A DNA stretch of 64,000 nt, taken from NCBI GenBank assembly GCA_963820545.1, contig CAWGAJ010000002.1:1054001-1118000 (forward strand). The letters are read 5' to 3'. A model generated the notes under the pieces. That model saw only the letters and a list, made by a program, of their open reading frames with translations, did no database searches and was not told the origin of the DNA. This stretch comes from CAWGAJ01 sp963820545. Its GTDB lineage: Bacteria > Planctomycetota > Planctomycetia > Pirellulales > Thermoguttaceae. A program made the translations under genes and the position numbers. Numbering within the stretch: the first letter of the stretch is position 1; each line of letters begins with the position of its first letter. Positions 29,320-37,569 of this stretch are shown here, piece by piece.

Positions 29320-30456
29320 ATGGGTATTCGTGAGATGAAATACGACATGGAGCAAGGACTTTCACTTTCTCTCCGCGTAGATTCGAAATACCGGCCGGTC
29401 TTCGAAAAACTACCGGATTGTGATCGCGCTGCATTGGCTCTATATTTTCTCCCACATCAATCTAAAAAAGAAATTCTAGAGGTCACTCGGCCGCGCGTAA
29501 TCAAATGGTATTGCCCCTTTGCCGACCAACGCCTGTTTCCATCCGGACATAGGTACTGCATTAATGTATATACGGGCTGCGAATATCACTGCGAATACTG
29601 CTATGCGACAGGCTATATCTCCGCACAGCCAAATTGTAAAAACGATTTCCGACGCGATCTAGTCAAGGACTTAGATGCTTTAGATGCATATAATGTTCCT
29701 CCGGCGCCAGTTCACTTGTCGAATAGCACCGATCCGTTTCAACCATTGGAACAGGAACATCATCATGCTCTCTACGCTATGGAAATACTTGCAGAGCGAC
29801 GGCACCGATTCACTACTGTCACCATACTGACAAAGAATCCGGCCGTACTGATGGACGAAAAATATATCAATGTGCTGCATCGCTTAAATGTGTTGCCGCA
29901 CGATCATCCCCGACATCAGTGGTTTGAAAGCAATGGATATACACCTTTGCATGTTGAATGCTCTTTGGCCTTCTACAACGACCAGTGTAGACAGTTGCTA
30001 GACCCATCAGCCCCAAGTGTCGAAAGCCGCATGGCAGCGATCCAATTTTTGCGTAAAGAGAATATCCCTACTTATGTCCGTATCGATCCATTGTTCCCGC
30101 GAGATCCGTTATTAAATGGGAAAACGATGAGCGACTTCAACCTGCCTGATGTTCAATCCATCTCTGACTTGGAGGCCCTTGTCCACTTTTGTCGTGAAAA
30201 TAGTGTAGGGCACATTATCTATTCAGTCGCGAAGATTACCCAACCACGAGCAGCTCGTCTTTCTGCAGTTATGGAGAAAATGAAATGTGTGTATGAACAC
30301 CTGGCAGAAAAACAAGCGCTGGTTTTTCACGGTGGATCATGGCGGTTACCAGAAATTGTTGCTAAAGAATTCGTCATCAATCCATTTTTGGATCTCTGCC
30401 ATCAGCATGCAGTTGGAGCAAAGGCATGCAAGGCCAATCTGATTTCTACTCCTTAG
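29320..30456 (+). CDS. SPL-family radical SAM protein (island cargo)
   Basis: The protein of 378 residues resembles the spore photoproduct lyase/Rv2578c branch of radical SAM enzymes (COG1533). The 4Fe-4S motif CEYHCEYC places Cys at 87, 91 and 94, followed by YATGYI; STDPFQPLE and VTILTKNPAVL are typical of the family strand motifs. It should cleave SAM to a 5'-deoxyadenosyl radical; DNA lesion repair is known for SPL itself, but many relatives have unknown substrates. The start at 29320 is preferred because GGGGGTGA precedes it; GTG 29257 and ATG 29278 would overlap the upstream gene. Pairing with a methyltransferase-like gene inside a mobile island is unusual. Confidence 0.85.
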   Translation: MGIREMKYDMEQGLSLSLRVDSKYRPVFEKLPDCDRAALALYFLPHQSKKEILEVTRPRVIKWYCPFADQRLFPSGHRYCINVYTGCEYHCEYCYATGYISAQPNCKNDFRRDLVKDLDALDAYNVPPAPVHLSNSTDPFQPLEQEHHHALYAMEILAERRHRFTTVTILTKNPAVLMDEKYINVLHRLNVLPHDHPRHQWFESNGYTPLHVECSLAFYNDQCRQLLDPSAPSVESRMAAIQFLRKENIPTYVRIDPLFPRDPLLNGKTMSDFNLPDVQSISDLEALVHFCRENSVGHIIYSVAKITQPRAARLSAVMEKMKCVYEHLAEKQALVFHGGSWRLPEIVAKEFVINPFLDLCHQHAVGAKACKANLISTP

Positions 30457-30510
30457 CACTCGATGACTTATTCCGACGTCTGCCAGTAATCACTCCGAAC
30501 AACGCTGGCT

Positions 30511-30858
30511 TCAAATAGGCTGGAGCTCGCGGCGAAGTGCGACAAAACGAATCTCAATCCGCTTATTTAGAGCGACCGCAATACGGCGCAACATGGCCAA
30601 AGAGTGGCCTTCGTAATCCGCATTCTCGAGGCGGCAAATCACCGATGCTGTTGTACCTACAAGCTTGGCAAGTTCTCGCTGGCTTAGGCCGGATTTTTCA
30701 CGTAGATCATAGATCTGCCGAGCCACCGCTGCATTAGATCGCTCCTCTTCGAGGATGGCCAATTTATCTGCAGATCCCTCAAAGTATCGACGATGCAATA
30801 TCGCCACTGCGTCCTTGGTAGTTTTTCGCCGTTTGCTAGTAGTTTTTTTCCGAGACAT
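30511..30858 (-). CDS. higA: HigA-type helix-turn-helix antitoxin
   Basis: The 115-residue protein has a basic Lys-rich N-terminus and a Xre/Cro HTH domain (about 45-100): LREKSGLSQRELAKLVGTTASVICRLENADYEGHSLAMLRRIA. It follows the toxin gene by four bases on the same strand, the reversed order (toxin first) typical of higBA. It should neutralise the toxin and repress the operon by binding the palindrome at 31248-31265. It lies inside the tRNA-Arg island, where it could stabilise the element against loss. Confidence 0.88.
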   Translation of the reverse strand: MSRKKTTSKRRKTTKDAVAILHRRYFEGSADKLAILEEERSNAAVARQIYDLREKSGLSQRELAKLVGTTASVICRLENADYEGHSLAMLRRIAVALNKRIEIRFVALRRELQPI

Positions 30859-30862
30859 ATTT

Positions 30863-31228
30863 CTACTCTTTAAAAGTGTAATTTTCTGGATCGCTTACAA
30901 ACTTGTTCTTACGTTTTATTGCCAGTTCTATGTCCTTATGCGGGACAAGCCGTTCTTTTATCAGCCCTTGGGCAAGTACTGCCGCTTTCCTCTCATGGAA
31001 AAAATAAAGGATACGATAGTTTATACCTTGAAGTCCAATACGCAACTCGTAGATACCATCGCGGAGATAATCTGCTTCAGGGCGGCGCAAATCGTGTCCC
31101 ATTTGTTTTAGCCGCTCGATTTTGACGGTGCATTTGGCCTGTGCCTTCACTGTCAGTTTGTCAAGCCAGTCCAGGACCGGGACAGTTTCATCATCGTCTC
31201 TGAAGAAAACAACTTCGATCTTTGGCAT
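30863..31228 (-). CDS. higB: HigB/Gp49-type RelE-superfamily toxin
   Basis: This 121-residue protein matches the phage-derived Gp49-like/HigB toxin family: VVFFRDDDETVPVLDWLDKL at the start, LRRPEADYLRDGIYELRI in the middle and YRILYFFHERKAAVLAQGLIK near the end, the last containing the strand with catalytic-site residues. It is expected to be a ribosome-dependent mRNA endonuclease. AGGAGG precedes the ATG by five bases. The antitoxin follows four bases downstream. It is the gene nearest the tRNA-Arg end of the island. Confidence 0.9.
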   Translation of the reverse strand: MPKIEVVFFRDDDETVPVLDWLDKLTVKAQAKCTVKIERLKQMGHDLRRPEADYLRDGIYELRIGLQGINYRILYFFHERKAAVLAQGLIKERLVPHKDIELAIKRKNKFVSDPENYTFKE

Positions 31229-31247
31229 CCATTCCTCCTATTACTAT

Positions 31248-31265
31248 GTTCGCATATTTGCGAAC
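31248..31265 (-). promoter_or_regulatory. Operator palindrome of higBA
   Basis: GTTCGC and GCGAAC form a perfect inverted repeat around six bases, 20 bases upstream of the toxin start. A possible -35 box TTGACT on the minus strand directly adjoins it (31267-31272). The site fits autorepression by the HTH antitoxin; the promoter assignment is tentative. Confidence 0.6.
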
Positions 31266-31543
31266 AAAAGTCAAGCCATATTTGGCACAATTCCCAAAAC
31301 AGAATGGCAAAAACAGTGAAGCATCGGTATCGATGGTATCGTTCAATAGGTGCCCTCTATGGTGCCGTACAAATGACAGTCTAGGCGCTGGCAAGCGGTA
31401 GTTTTGGCACTATAAACCATACGAAAAGAGGGTACATGCCCCCAGGTAATTTTTAGCCGCAACGGTTTGACGTGTTGCGAGTTGCGCGGCGTTATTGGTT
31501 TATCAGAAAGAAGTTAGATCAAGCCGCGATAAAAGAAAGCCGA

Positions 31544-31597
31544 AGCACGCCCGGAGGGATTCGAACCCCCAACCCTCGGTTCCGAAGACCGATGCGC
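31544..31597 (-). repeat. Right attachment-site repeat within tRNA-Arg
   Basis: Identical to 27342-27395 over 54 bases. It spans the 3' part of the tRNA gene from the D-stem 3' strand to just past the acceptor end, which identifies it as the recombination crossover region. Confidence 0.85.
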
Positions 31598-31620
31598 TAT
31601 CCAGTTGCGCCACGGCGCGT
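31546..31620 (-). tRNA. tRNA-Arg (anticodon TCG)
   Basis: On the minus strand the anticodon stem TCGGT/ACCGA encloses loop CTTCGGA, giving anticodon TCG for CGA and related Arg codons. The D stem GCGC/GCGC and a T arm with loop TTCGAAT are complete. The 3' acceptor strand CGGGCGT should pair with ACGCCCG, but the 5' strand reads ACGCGCCG, one base too many; without it the stem is perfect. This may be a sequencing indel. CCA is not encoded. The 3' end is the integration site of the island. Confidence 0.88.
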
Positions 31621-31850
31621 ATCTTGTTTGTCCGTTGATTTTCGCTATTTTCGAGGAAAGTTAGAGAGTGTCGAAAGTTAAACTACGTCCCTTACTATGC
31701 CTCTCTTTGCTTACTATGAATAAACCAGCAAAACCACACCCGTCTATTCACTAAACGCTCATAAAAGCGGAGAGTGGGCAAAGAAGATTTTAGAAAAGGT
31801 TCACTACTTTGGAAAGTGGGACGATCTGCAAGCCCCGGGCAAAATGGCCT

Positions 31851-33599
31851 TCATGAATAATCCCCACCGCCGCCGAGGATCGGTTGGTTGTCCGTATGTC
31901 GGGTCTCGTTGGCGCTGGTCACGCGGATTGCTGGACGGTCCTTGAACGGACAGACGTGTTCGCACACGCCGCAACCAATGCACTTCTCCGGATCGATGTA
32001 TGGCCGCTTGATGGTCTTCTTTTCACCGTTACGATCTTGGATCTCGACCTCCAGGCAGTAGATTGCCTTGTCGGGGATCGGACAATGTTCCTCGCAGACC
32101 ATGCAATTGCGGCCATAAGCATAGGGAATACATCGAGTCACGTCAAAAGATGCCAGTCCGATTTTGGTCGCATGTTTGTCGTCCAGAGCCAAAGGCACGA
32201 TTGCTTCAGTCGGGCAGACCTGGCCGCAAAGGTTGCACATGTAATCACAATAGCCGATCTGCGGCACGAGCATGGGCGTCCAAAGGCCTTCCAGGCCGGC
32301 CTCGCTCCAGGTCGGTTGAAGCCCGCCGGTCGGGCAGACCTTAATGCACAACCCGCAACTGGTGCATCGCTGGAGAAATTCGTGCTCGGGCCGGGCGCCA
32401 GGCGGACGGATCAGGACTGGATTGAAGGTTCTGCCGCGTGCTTGAGGACTTATGCGCATCGTGGCCAGTGTAACCAATCCGCCGATTGCAGCCGCCATCA
32501 TACCCCTGCGCCTGAGATCGACAGATTCGATCTTTGGTTCTTTGTGCCAGGGAAGCACGAACTGAAATTTCAAGCTGTCGCGCCGGCAAGCTTCGCTGCA
32601 ATCCATGCAACCCAGGCATTCCATGGGCATCCAAGCGCCGCCCGGCCCAATGGCCGCCGCCCCATGGCACGACATCCCGCAGAGATCGCACTGGTTACAG
32701 GTTTCCGACTTGACGTTGCGCCGCAACAGAGGCCGCCAGGAGAGTATTCCCAGAAAAGCGCCCAGCGGGCAAAGATATCGGCACCAAAAACGCGGGCGCC
32801 AGGCGTTTAGCGCCACCATGATCACAAAAAGTACGAGGATCAATGCGCCGCCGACATAGACCGGATCGTGGTCGGCACCCTCGAGTCCAAACACATACTT
32901 ATTGACGAATTGATATGCCGGCTCGACCACTTTCTCGAGTCGCACCGGGCCGATGCCGGGATCGCTCTGGTAGATGACTGTGGAACCTTCCTTTGCGGCC
33001 CATTGAGTTGCCGGTACCAGCGCGGTGCTTGTGGTCCGCGTTAACCAGGCGATGGGATCCAGGACGCAGACCCAATGCAAGCCAAAGATCGCCCCAACCA
33101 GCAGTCCGGCCAGAAGATAATACTTGGCAGTTTGCCATTGCGACCAGGTGCCCAAACCTTTGCGGTCTTTGTGGCGGAGAAGCAGCCGGCCGGCAATGGC
33201 GTGGATCGTTCCCATGGGACAGACCCAGCCGCAAAAGACCCGACCCAGGAGGACCGTTATCGCGATTGTCGCCAACGACCAGAGGGCGATTTTCGGCACG
33301 CCGTGAGCGGCCAATGCCGTGGCGGCCGTTATCAGTGGATCGATAACAAAAAACAGCTTTACCAGTGGAATAGGGGCCTGCACTGCCGGTGCGGATTCAG
33401 TCTTACCGTCAGGCAACTCGCTTCCTGGCACGGCCTTAAACCGCGTCAAGAAGATCAAGGCGAAAAAAGCGATAAGCAATATGACTTGCACCACCCGGCG
33501 AATCCGCGCGATGGTGGGGAAAAGGGGGGCGGGTTGGGTTTGCCGGAACGGCCCTGAAGGGTACTGTGCACAAACCGAACCTGTCCCCTTACTATTCAT
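31851..33599 (-). CDS. NapH/MauM-like membrane polyferredoxin
   Basis: A 582-residue electron-transfer protein. Membrane helices lie in the N-terminal half (VVQVILLIAFFALIFL, IALWSLATIAITVLL, ILVLFVIMVALNAW). Two NapH-type cytoplasmic motifs, FCGWVCPMG and WCRYLCPLG, follow helices. The C-terminal half has several Cys clusters for 4Fe-4S centres: CNQCDLCGMSC, CLGCMDCSEAC, CTSCGLCIKVCP, CDYMCNLCGQVCP, CMVCEEHCP and CIGCGVCEHVCP. A Tat-like or TM segment (MMAAAIGGLVTLATMR) separates the two halves, so it looks like NapH fused to NapG. It overlaps the DUF362 gene by ATGA and is its likely electron partner. The physiological donor and acceptor are unknown. Confidence 0.88.
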   Translation of the reverse strand: MNSKGTGSVCAQYPSGPFRQTQPAPLFPTIARIRRVVQVILLIAFFALIFLTRFKAVPGSELPDGKTESAPAVQAPIPLVKLFFVIDPLITAATALAAHGVPKIALWSLATIAITVLLGRVFCGWVCPMGTIHAIAGRLLLRHKDRKGLGTWSQWQTAKYYLLAGLLVGAIFGLHWVCVLDPIAWLTRTTSTALVPATQWAAKEGSTVIYQSDPGIGPVRLEKVVEPAYQFVNKYVFGLEGADHDPVYVGGALILVLFVIMVALNAWRPRFWCRYLCPLGAFLGILSWRPLLRRNVKSETCNQCDLCGMSCHGAAAIGPGGAWMPMECLGCMDCSEACRRDSLKFQFVLPWHKEPKIESVDLRRRGMMAAAIGGLVTLATMRISPQARGRTFNPVLIRPPGARPEHEFLQRCTSCGLCIKVCPTGGLQPTWSEAGLEGLWTPMLVPQIGYCDYMCNLCGQVCPTEAIVPLALDDKHATKIGLASFDVTRCIPYAYGRNCMVCEEHCPIPDKAIYCLEVEIQDRNGEKKTIKRPYIDPEKCIGCGVCEHVCPFKDRPAIRVTSANETRHTDNQPILGGGGDYS

Positions 33600-34530
33600 G
33601 AAACGGCGATCTCCTTGGCGATCGACTTGTAGTCGATCCTCCCCAGCCCCGCCTCCGCACCTTTTTTGACGGCAGGAATATCAGTAGGCTTCTTACCCAT
33701 TACCTCGGCGCCCCAGGCGTCCAGGGCCACGACATCGGTACCGGCGGCCAAAGTGAGTTTCAGTTCCACGTCGGAAAGGTTGCCGCCCATGGGCCCATGG
33801 TCCTTTAGCACGCGAAGGCCATCGAGCACGCTGATCCGCGGCTTCATAAACCGGGTGATGTCGGCCAGGCAGGTGGGCATATCTTGGTGAAAGGTGGGCC
33901 GCTTTTCAATCACGCCCATGTAGTTTTTCATGCACATGGTCAATTCGGACATCTTGTGGTGCTTGATGATGGGCACGTTGATTACCAGATCGCAATCGAG
34001 AATTTCCGGATAGATAGGGATGCTCTTGATCCGCTCGCCCTTGATCTCGGTCTCCTTGAAGCGGCTCTTGTCGAGGAAGACCACTTCGGCGCCGAGTTGT
34101 TTTGCCACTGCTTCGATGCCGCTGGCAGCGTATGCCTTGGCGGCTATATTGCAGGGATTGTCGCCGACTTTGACCGTCTTCGCGCCGGCGTCAAAGCAGA
34201 GGCGGATAAGCGTGGCGACGACGTCGGGATTGGTGTTGGCTGCCAGTTCGGGCGTGCGGTCCCAGCCGATATTGGGCTTGATCCAAACCACCGCTCCTTT
34301 ACTGACGAATTGTTTCATTCCGCCTATGCCGGCTATCGCCTTCTCGGTTAACTTAACGGCAGCCTCCTTGAGCTCAGCGGGATTAAGTTCTTTCGCGCCA
34401 CTCCATCGGGCTATGGCCATTTGCACGGCTCGGCCGCAAAGACACTCTTTGTCAACAGCCCCTGTGATGCAAAGGCCGCTGCGCCAATTGCCGTGTGGGC
34501 GAGAAACTCTCTTCGCGAATACTGAATCAT
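33596..34530 (-). CDS. Tat-exported DUF362 protein (frameshifted after the signal)
   Basis: The DUF362 domain (open frame 33596-34426) shows AVVWIKPNIGWDR, AKTVKVGDNPCN, LINVPIIKHHKMSELTMCMKNYMG and ISVLDGLRVLKDHGPMGG, the family pattern. Upstream in another frame, ATG 34530 gives MIQYSRREFLAHTAIGAAAF, a twin-arginine signal, with AAAGGAG before the start. One base missing from the GG at 34427-34428 separates them; repair gives 311 residues. Tat export suggests folding with a cofactor in the cytoplasm. DUF362 proteins often accompany ferredoxins, and the polyferredoxin gene overlaps the stop codon by four bases. Its reaction is not known. Confidence 0.85.
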
Positions 34531-34763
34531 GTAAGAAACTCCTTTGGCAGGCAAAGAATGTAATTCAGGGCAGAATATTGGCGATTTTACTCCACTTGTT
34601 TCAACCGCGTCAACTAAATCAAGCCACGTCCCCGGCAAATAGAGGGAGATAAATGCGATTTTTTGAGTCTGCACTTAGATCACCAAGGAAAAAACACATA
34701 GTGAAATGTAAGAAATTGTCGGAGAACGGAAACTATGAGCAAAATAATTCCCCCAAATTGGGC

Positions 34764-34795
34764 TTGACAAAATAATATATCGCGATAAGATATAT
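34764..34795 (+). promoter_or_regulatory. Promoter and operator of the padR operon
   Basis: TTGACA at 34764-34769 and TAAGAT at 34786-34791 (16-base spacing) resemble a sigma-70 promoter. The perfect inverted repeat ATATATC-N7-GATATAT at 34775-34795 overlaps the spacer and -10, the kind of site PadR-family repressors bind. It lies 38 bases before the padR GTG start, so autorepression is likely. Confidence 0.65.
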
Positions 34796-34832
34796 CAGAA
34801 AATGATATTTCTCGGACAAAGGAGCTAAAAGC

Positions 34833-35219
34833 GTGGTGGAACCGATTCGCAGAGAAAAACGCGTGGAGCCACTGAACCATTCGGAGTTTCAAATCCTCCT
34901 GGCCTTGGCTGACGGCGAGCGCCATGGATATGGCATTATGCAAGAAGTGGAAGAGAAGTCGGCGGGTACGGTGCGGTTGGGGCCCGGTACACTCTACGGA
35001 GCGATTAAGCGAATGATTGCCGCGGGATTGATCGAAGAGTCGGCCAAACGTCCAATCTCGAAAAATGACGACCAGCGACGCCGCTGCTACTACCGCTTGA
35101 CTCGCCTCGGGCGAAAAATTGCCGCGGAAGAAGCCGAACGTCTTGCCGCGCTGGTGCGCGTTGCAGAGGCGAAACGGTTAATGGGCGGTAAAACTCCATC
35201 TGTTGCCGGAGGTGCATAA
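34833..35219 (+). CDS. PadR-family transcriptional regulator
   Basis: A 128-residue winged-helix repressor: LNHSEFQILLALADGERHGYGIMQEV and VRLGPGTLYGAIKRMIAAGLIEE are the PadR signatures, and a C-terminal helix with YYRLTRLGRKIAAEEAERLAALV mediates dimerisation. GTG start at 34833 with AAGGAG eight bases upstream. It overlaps the next gene by one base (TAATG), so the two are translationally coupled. PadR regulators of this type usually control an adjacent transporter or membrane protein. An AT-rich palindrome in its promoter is the likely operator. Confidence 0.92.
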   Translation: MVEPIRREKRVEPLNHSEFQILLALADGERHGYGIMQEVEEKSAGTVRLGPGTLYGAIKRMIAAGLIEESAKRPISKNDDQRRRCYYRLTRLGRKIAAEEAERLAALVRVAEAKRLMGGKTPSVAGGA

Positions 35220-35719
35220 TGGCGGATATTTCACGGCTCATAGAGTGTTCTGTGCGGATTTATGGGATGCTGAGCAAGATATATCCGGCATCGTTCCGCA
35301 GAGAATACGAAAATGAGCTGACGCAGGTGTTCAGGGAATTAGCAACCGACGCCTTGCGTCGGCAAGGTGCCCTCGGGCTGCTGACAACCTGGTTTCGAGT
35401 GTTCGGCGACCTTCTCAGAACTGCGCCGCAAGAGCACCTCATTGAATTGCAAAGGAGATTTAAGATGAAAACCGCGGCGTTCGCCGGATTATGTTTGGTT
35501 TTGGCGGTGATTACCCAATTATTTTTTATCCTTGTTGGGCTTGCTCTCACCGCAAGTAGTTTTCAACTTATGGGCATACAACACAGAACCCCGTTCCTCT
35601 TTTTCGTTCTCATTCAACTATTCTTGTTATTATTTCTTTCGGCGTTCATAACGGGCATAATATTATCGCGCGTGAAAAATATTTCAAACCCTTTGTTACA
35701 GCGCCATTGGGTACAATGA
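35219..35719 (+). CDS. PadR-linked membrane protein (permease-prefix-like), possibly broken at C-terminus
   Basis: The first 70 residues (LIECSVRIYGMLSKIYPASFRREYENELTQVFRELATDA) match the N-terminal module that precedes MacB-type ABC permeases in PadR-associated operons. Two membrane helices follow (FAGLCLVLAVITQLFFILVG and LFFVLIQLFLLLFLSAFITG). The frame stops at 35719, but 35724-35898 contains, in another frame and interrupted by a stop, a further hydrophobic segment (LLFCWWLAISFVAS and a basic tail), suggesting that a C-terminal helix has been lost by mutation or error. No ABC permease follows, so this may be a free-standing member. Function is unknown. Confidence 0.7.
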   Translation: MADISRLIECSVRIYGMLSKIYPASFRREYENELTQVFRELATDALRRQGALGLLTTWFRVFGDLLRTAPQEHLIELQRRFKMKTAAFAGLCLVLAVITQLFFILVGLALTASSFQLMGIQHRTPFLFFVLIQLFLLLFLSAFITGIILSRVKNISNPLLQRHWVQ

Positions 35720-36067
35720 TCTTCTGGGGCTAGTGGATTTGGATTAGCGGTCAATTACTATTTTGTTGGTGGCTGGCAATTTCATTCGTGGCGTCTGCGG
35801 GATTGGTAACACTTCTGGGATGTTTCGTCGCGACTAAAATATCCAATCGCTGGCAAAAACAGGTTCCGGCTGAAGAAGTCCCAGGCGTGAACGCCTAGGC
35901 CAGGGAAAGGGAATGCCGTTTTCTATATTTTCCCCGCCTCTGCGGGGATCTCTTAGCTGTTTCTTACTAGCAGTTAATCCCACCCATCTTGACTCAATGC
36001 AGTTTGCTACCCTAACATAGGGGATTCAATCGTATCGTTAGCACTTATTTATAGGCTTCAATCAATA
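35720..36067. other. Possible broken C-terminal tail plus two short palindromes
   Basis: A frame ending at 35898 encodes a TM-like segment and basic tail that may belong to the preceding gene. Perfect palindromes AGGCGT-GA-ACGCCT (35883-35896) and TCCCCGC-N4-GCGGGGA (35931-35948) follow, and no other gene is seen before homoserine dehydrogenase. Confidence 0.45.
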
Positions 36068-37369
36068 ATGAACACTGCCAAAGTTGCGATTGTGGGTTTC
36101 GGCACGATCGGTTCCGGGGTGGCCCGATTGCTTTTGGAACATAAAGATCGCATTGCCCGACATGCCGGCAGGCCCGTGGAGTTGGCCTGCATGGTGGATA
36201 CCGATCTGCGCCGGGCGCGGAACGTAACGCTGCCGCCGGGACTGTTGACCGACGATCTCGGCAAAGTGACGAATAATTCCGAGATCTCCGTGGCCATCGA
36301 ATTGGTAGGCGGTCTGGAGCCTGCGCGAACCATTGTGCTTAAGCTCTTGGAAAGCGGCAAGGACGTGGTGACTGCCAACAAGGCTTTACTGGCCGAACAT
36401 GGGCCGGAATTGTTCGATCGGGCTCGCCAACTGGGCCGTTCCATTGCCTTCGAGGCCTCCGTGGCTGGGGGGATTCCCATTATCGCCGCCATTAATGAGT
36501 GTCTCACGGCCAATCAAATCGAGTCCATCCATGCCATCCTCAACGGCACAAGCAACTTCATCCTCACGCAAATGGATGAACAGAACATGGACTACAATAC
36601 CGCCTTGGCCGAGGCCCAACAGCGGGGCTATGCCGAAGCCAATCCGGCCATGGACGTCAACGGCAGCGACGCCGCGCAAAAACTTGCCATCCTCTCCCAT
36701 CTGGCCTTTGGCGCCCAAGTCAATTGGCGCGAAATTCCGCGCACCGGAATTGATGCCGTGGAAGTGGCCGACATCCGCTATGCCAGGGAGTTGGGATATA
36801 ACATAAAACTATTGGCCGTGGCCGAACTGGTGTCCGAAGGATTGCAGTTGCACGTCTCTCCCACACTGGTGCGCAAAGGCACGCCTTTGGCAGAGGTTCG
36901 CGGGGCGTACAATGCCATTCGTGTGATCGGCGACGCCGTAGGCCGGATATTTTTCCAAGGACTGGGCGCCGGACCCATGCCCACTGCCTCGGCCGTGGTC
37001 TCCGATTTGATCGACACTGTTTTGGGCCGCATGGCCATAACTTTCCGCACGTTAAACCTCTGGTCGGACCAGCACCAAACCCGCGTGATGCCCTGCGATC
37101 CCGCCTCGGTTCCCGGCCGATATTATCTCCGTTTCAACGTGGACGATCGCCCGGGCGTGCTTGCCGAGATTGCCGGCATTCTTGGCAAGCATAAAATATC
37201 CATCGCCTCGGTTATCCAGCATGAAACCGAAGCCGAAGAGGCCACCTGCGTCCCCTTGCTCATCATGACCCATACCGCCCCGGAAGGCGCGATGCAACAG
37301 GCCCTGCAAGCCATCAACCTTCTGGCTTGTGTCTATCCCGGCAGCATACGGATGAGAGTGAGAGATTGA
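36068..37369 (+). CDS. hom: Homoserine dehydrogenase
   Basis: Reduces aspartate semialdehyde to homoserine with NAD(P)H, the branch toward threonine and methionine. The 433 residues show the Rossmann motif VGFGTIGSGVARLL, TANKALLAEHG, FEASVAGGIPII (family signature) and LNGTSNFIL, with catalytic Lys in the central domain. A C-terminal ACT domain (RPGVLAEIAGILGKHKISI) would bind threonine for feedback inhibition. It heads a plus-strand set with an ApgM-like enzyme and aspartate kinase, so three steps around homoserine are clustered. No clear Shine-Dalgarno precedes the ATG. Confidence 0.96.
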   Translation: MNTAKVAIVGFGTIGSGVARLLLEHKDRIARHAGRPVELACMVDTDLRRARNVTLPPGLLTDDLGKVTNNSEISVAIELVGGLEPARTIVLKLLESGKDVVTANKALLAEHGPELFDRARQLGRSIAFEASVAGGIPIIAAINECLTANQIESIHAILNGTSNFILTQMDEQNMDYNTALAEAQQRGYAEANPAMDVNGSDAAQKLAILSHLAFGAQVNWREIPRTGIDAVEVADIRYARELGYNIKLLAVAELVSEGLQLHVSPTLVRKGTPLAEVRGAYNAIRVIGDAVGRIFFQGLGAGPMPTASAVVSDLIDTVLGRMAITFRTLNLWSDQHQTRVMPCDPASVPGRYYLRFNVDDRPGVLAEIAGILGKHKISIASVIQHETEAEEATCVPLLIMTHTAPEGAMQQALQAINLLACVYPGSIRMRVRD

Positions 37370-37569
37370 TGCAGAACGAAGAACGCAGAACATTAAAATA
37401 CAAGGATGAAGGATGAGGGATGAAGGATGAATAAAGTGGACAGCGGACAAGGAACAGCGAAACAAAGGCGGAATGATGAATGCAGAACACATAAGGCAAA
37501 AAACGGAGCACTGATTACTGTAAACTGAAAACTTTGCTGAACCCTGAATCCCGAACCCTGAACCCTCGT

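Larger units (their letters stand above)
27342..31597. mobile_element. Genomic island integrated at the 3' end of tRNA-Arg
   Basis: A perfect 54-base direct repeat (27342-27395 and 31544-31597) bounds a 4.2-kb segment. The right copy is the 3' part of a tRNA-Arg gene and the left copy is an orphan tRNA fragment lying downstream of the tRNA in its direction of transcription. This is the classic layout left by a tyrosine recombinase that integrates into a tRNA 3' half and restores it. Cargo: methyltransferase-like protein, SPL-type radical SAM protein and HigBA. The cargo is visibly AT-richer than the flanks. No integrase is present, so it is either a non-autonomous element or a decayed one. 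Confidence 0.8.
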
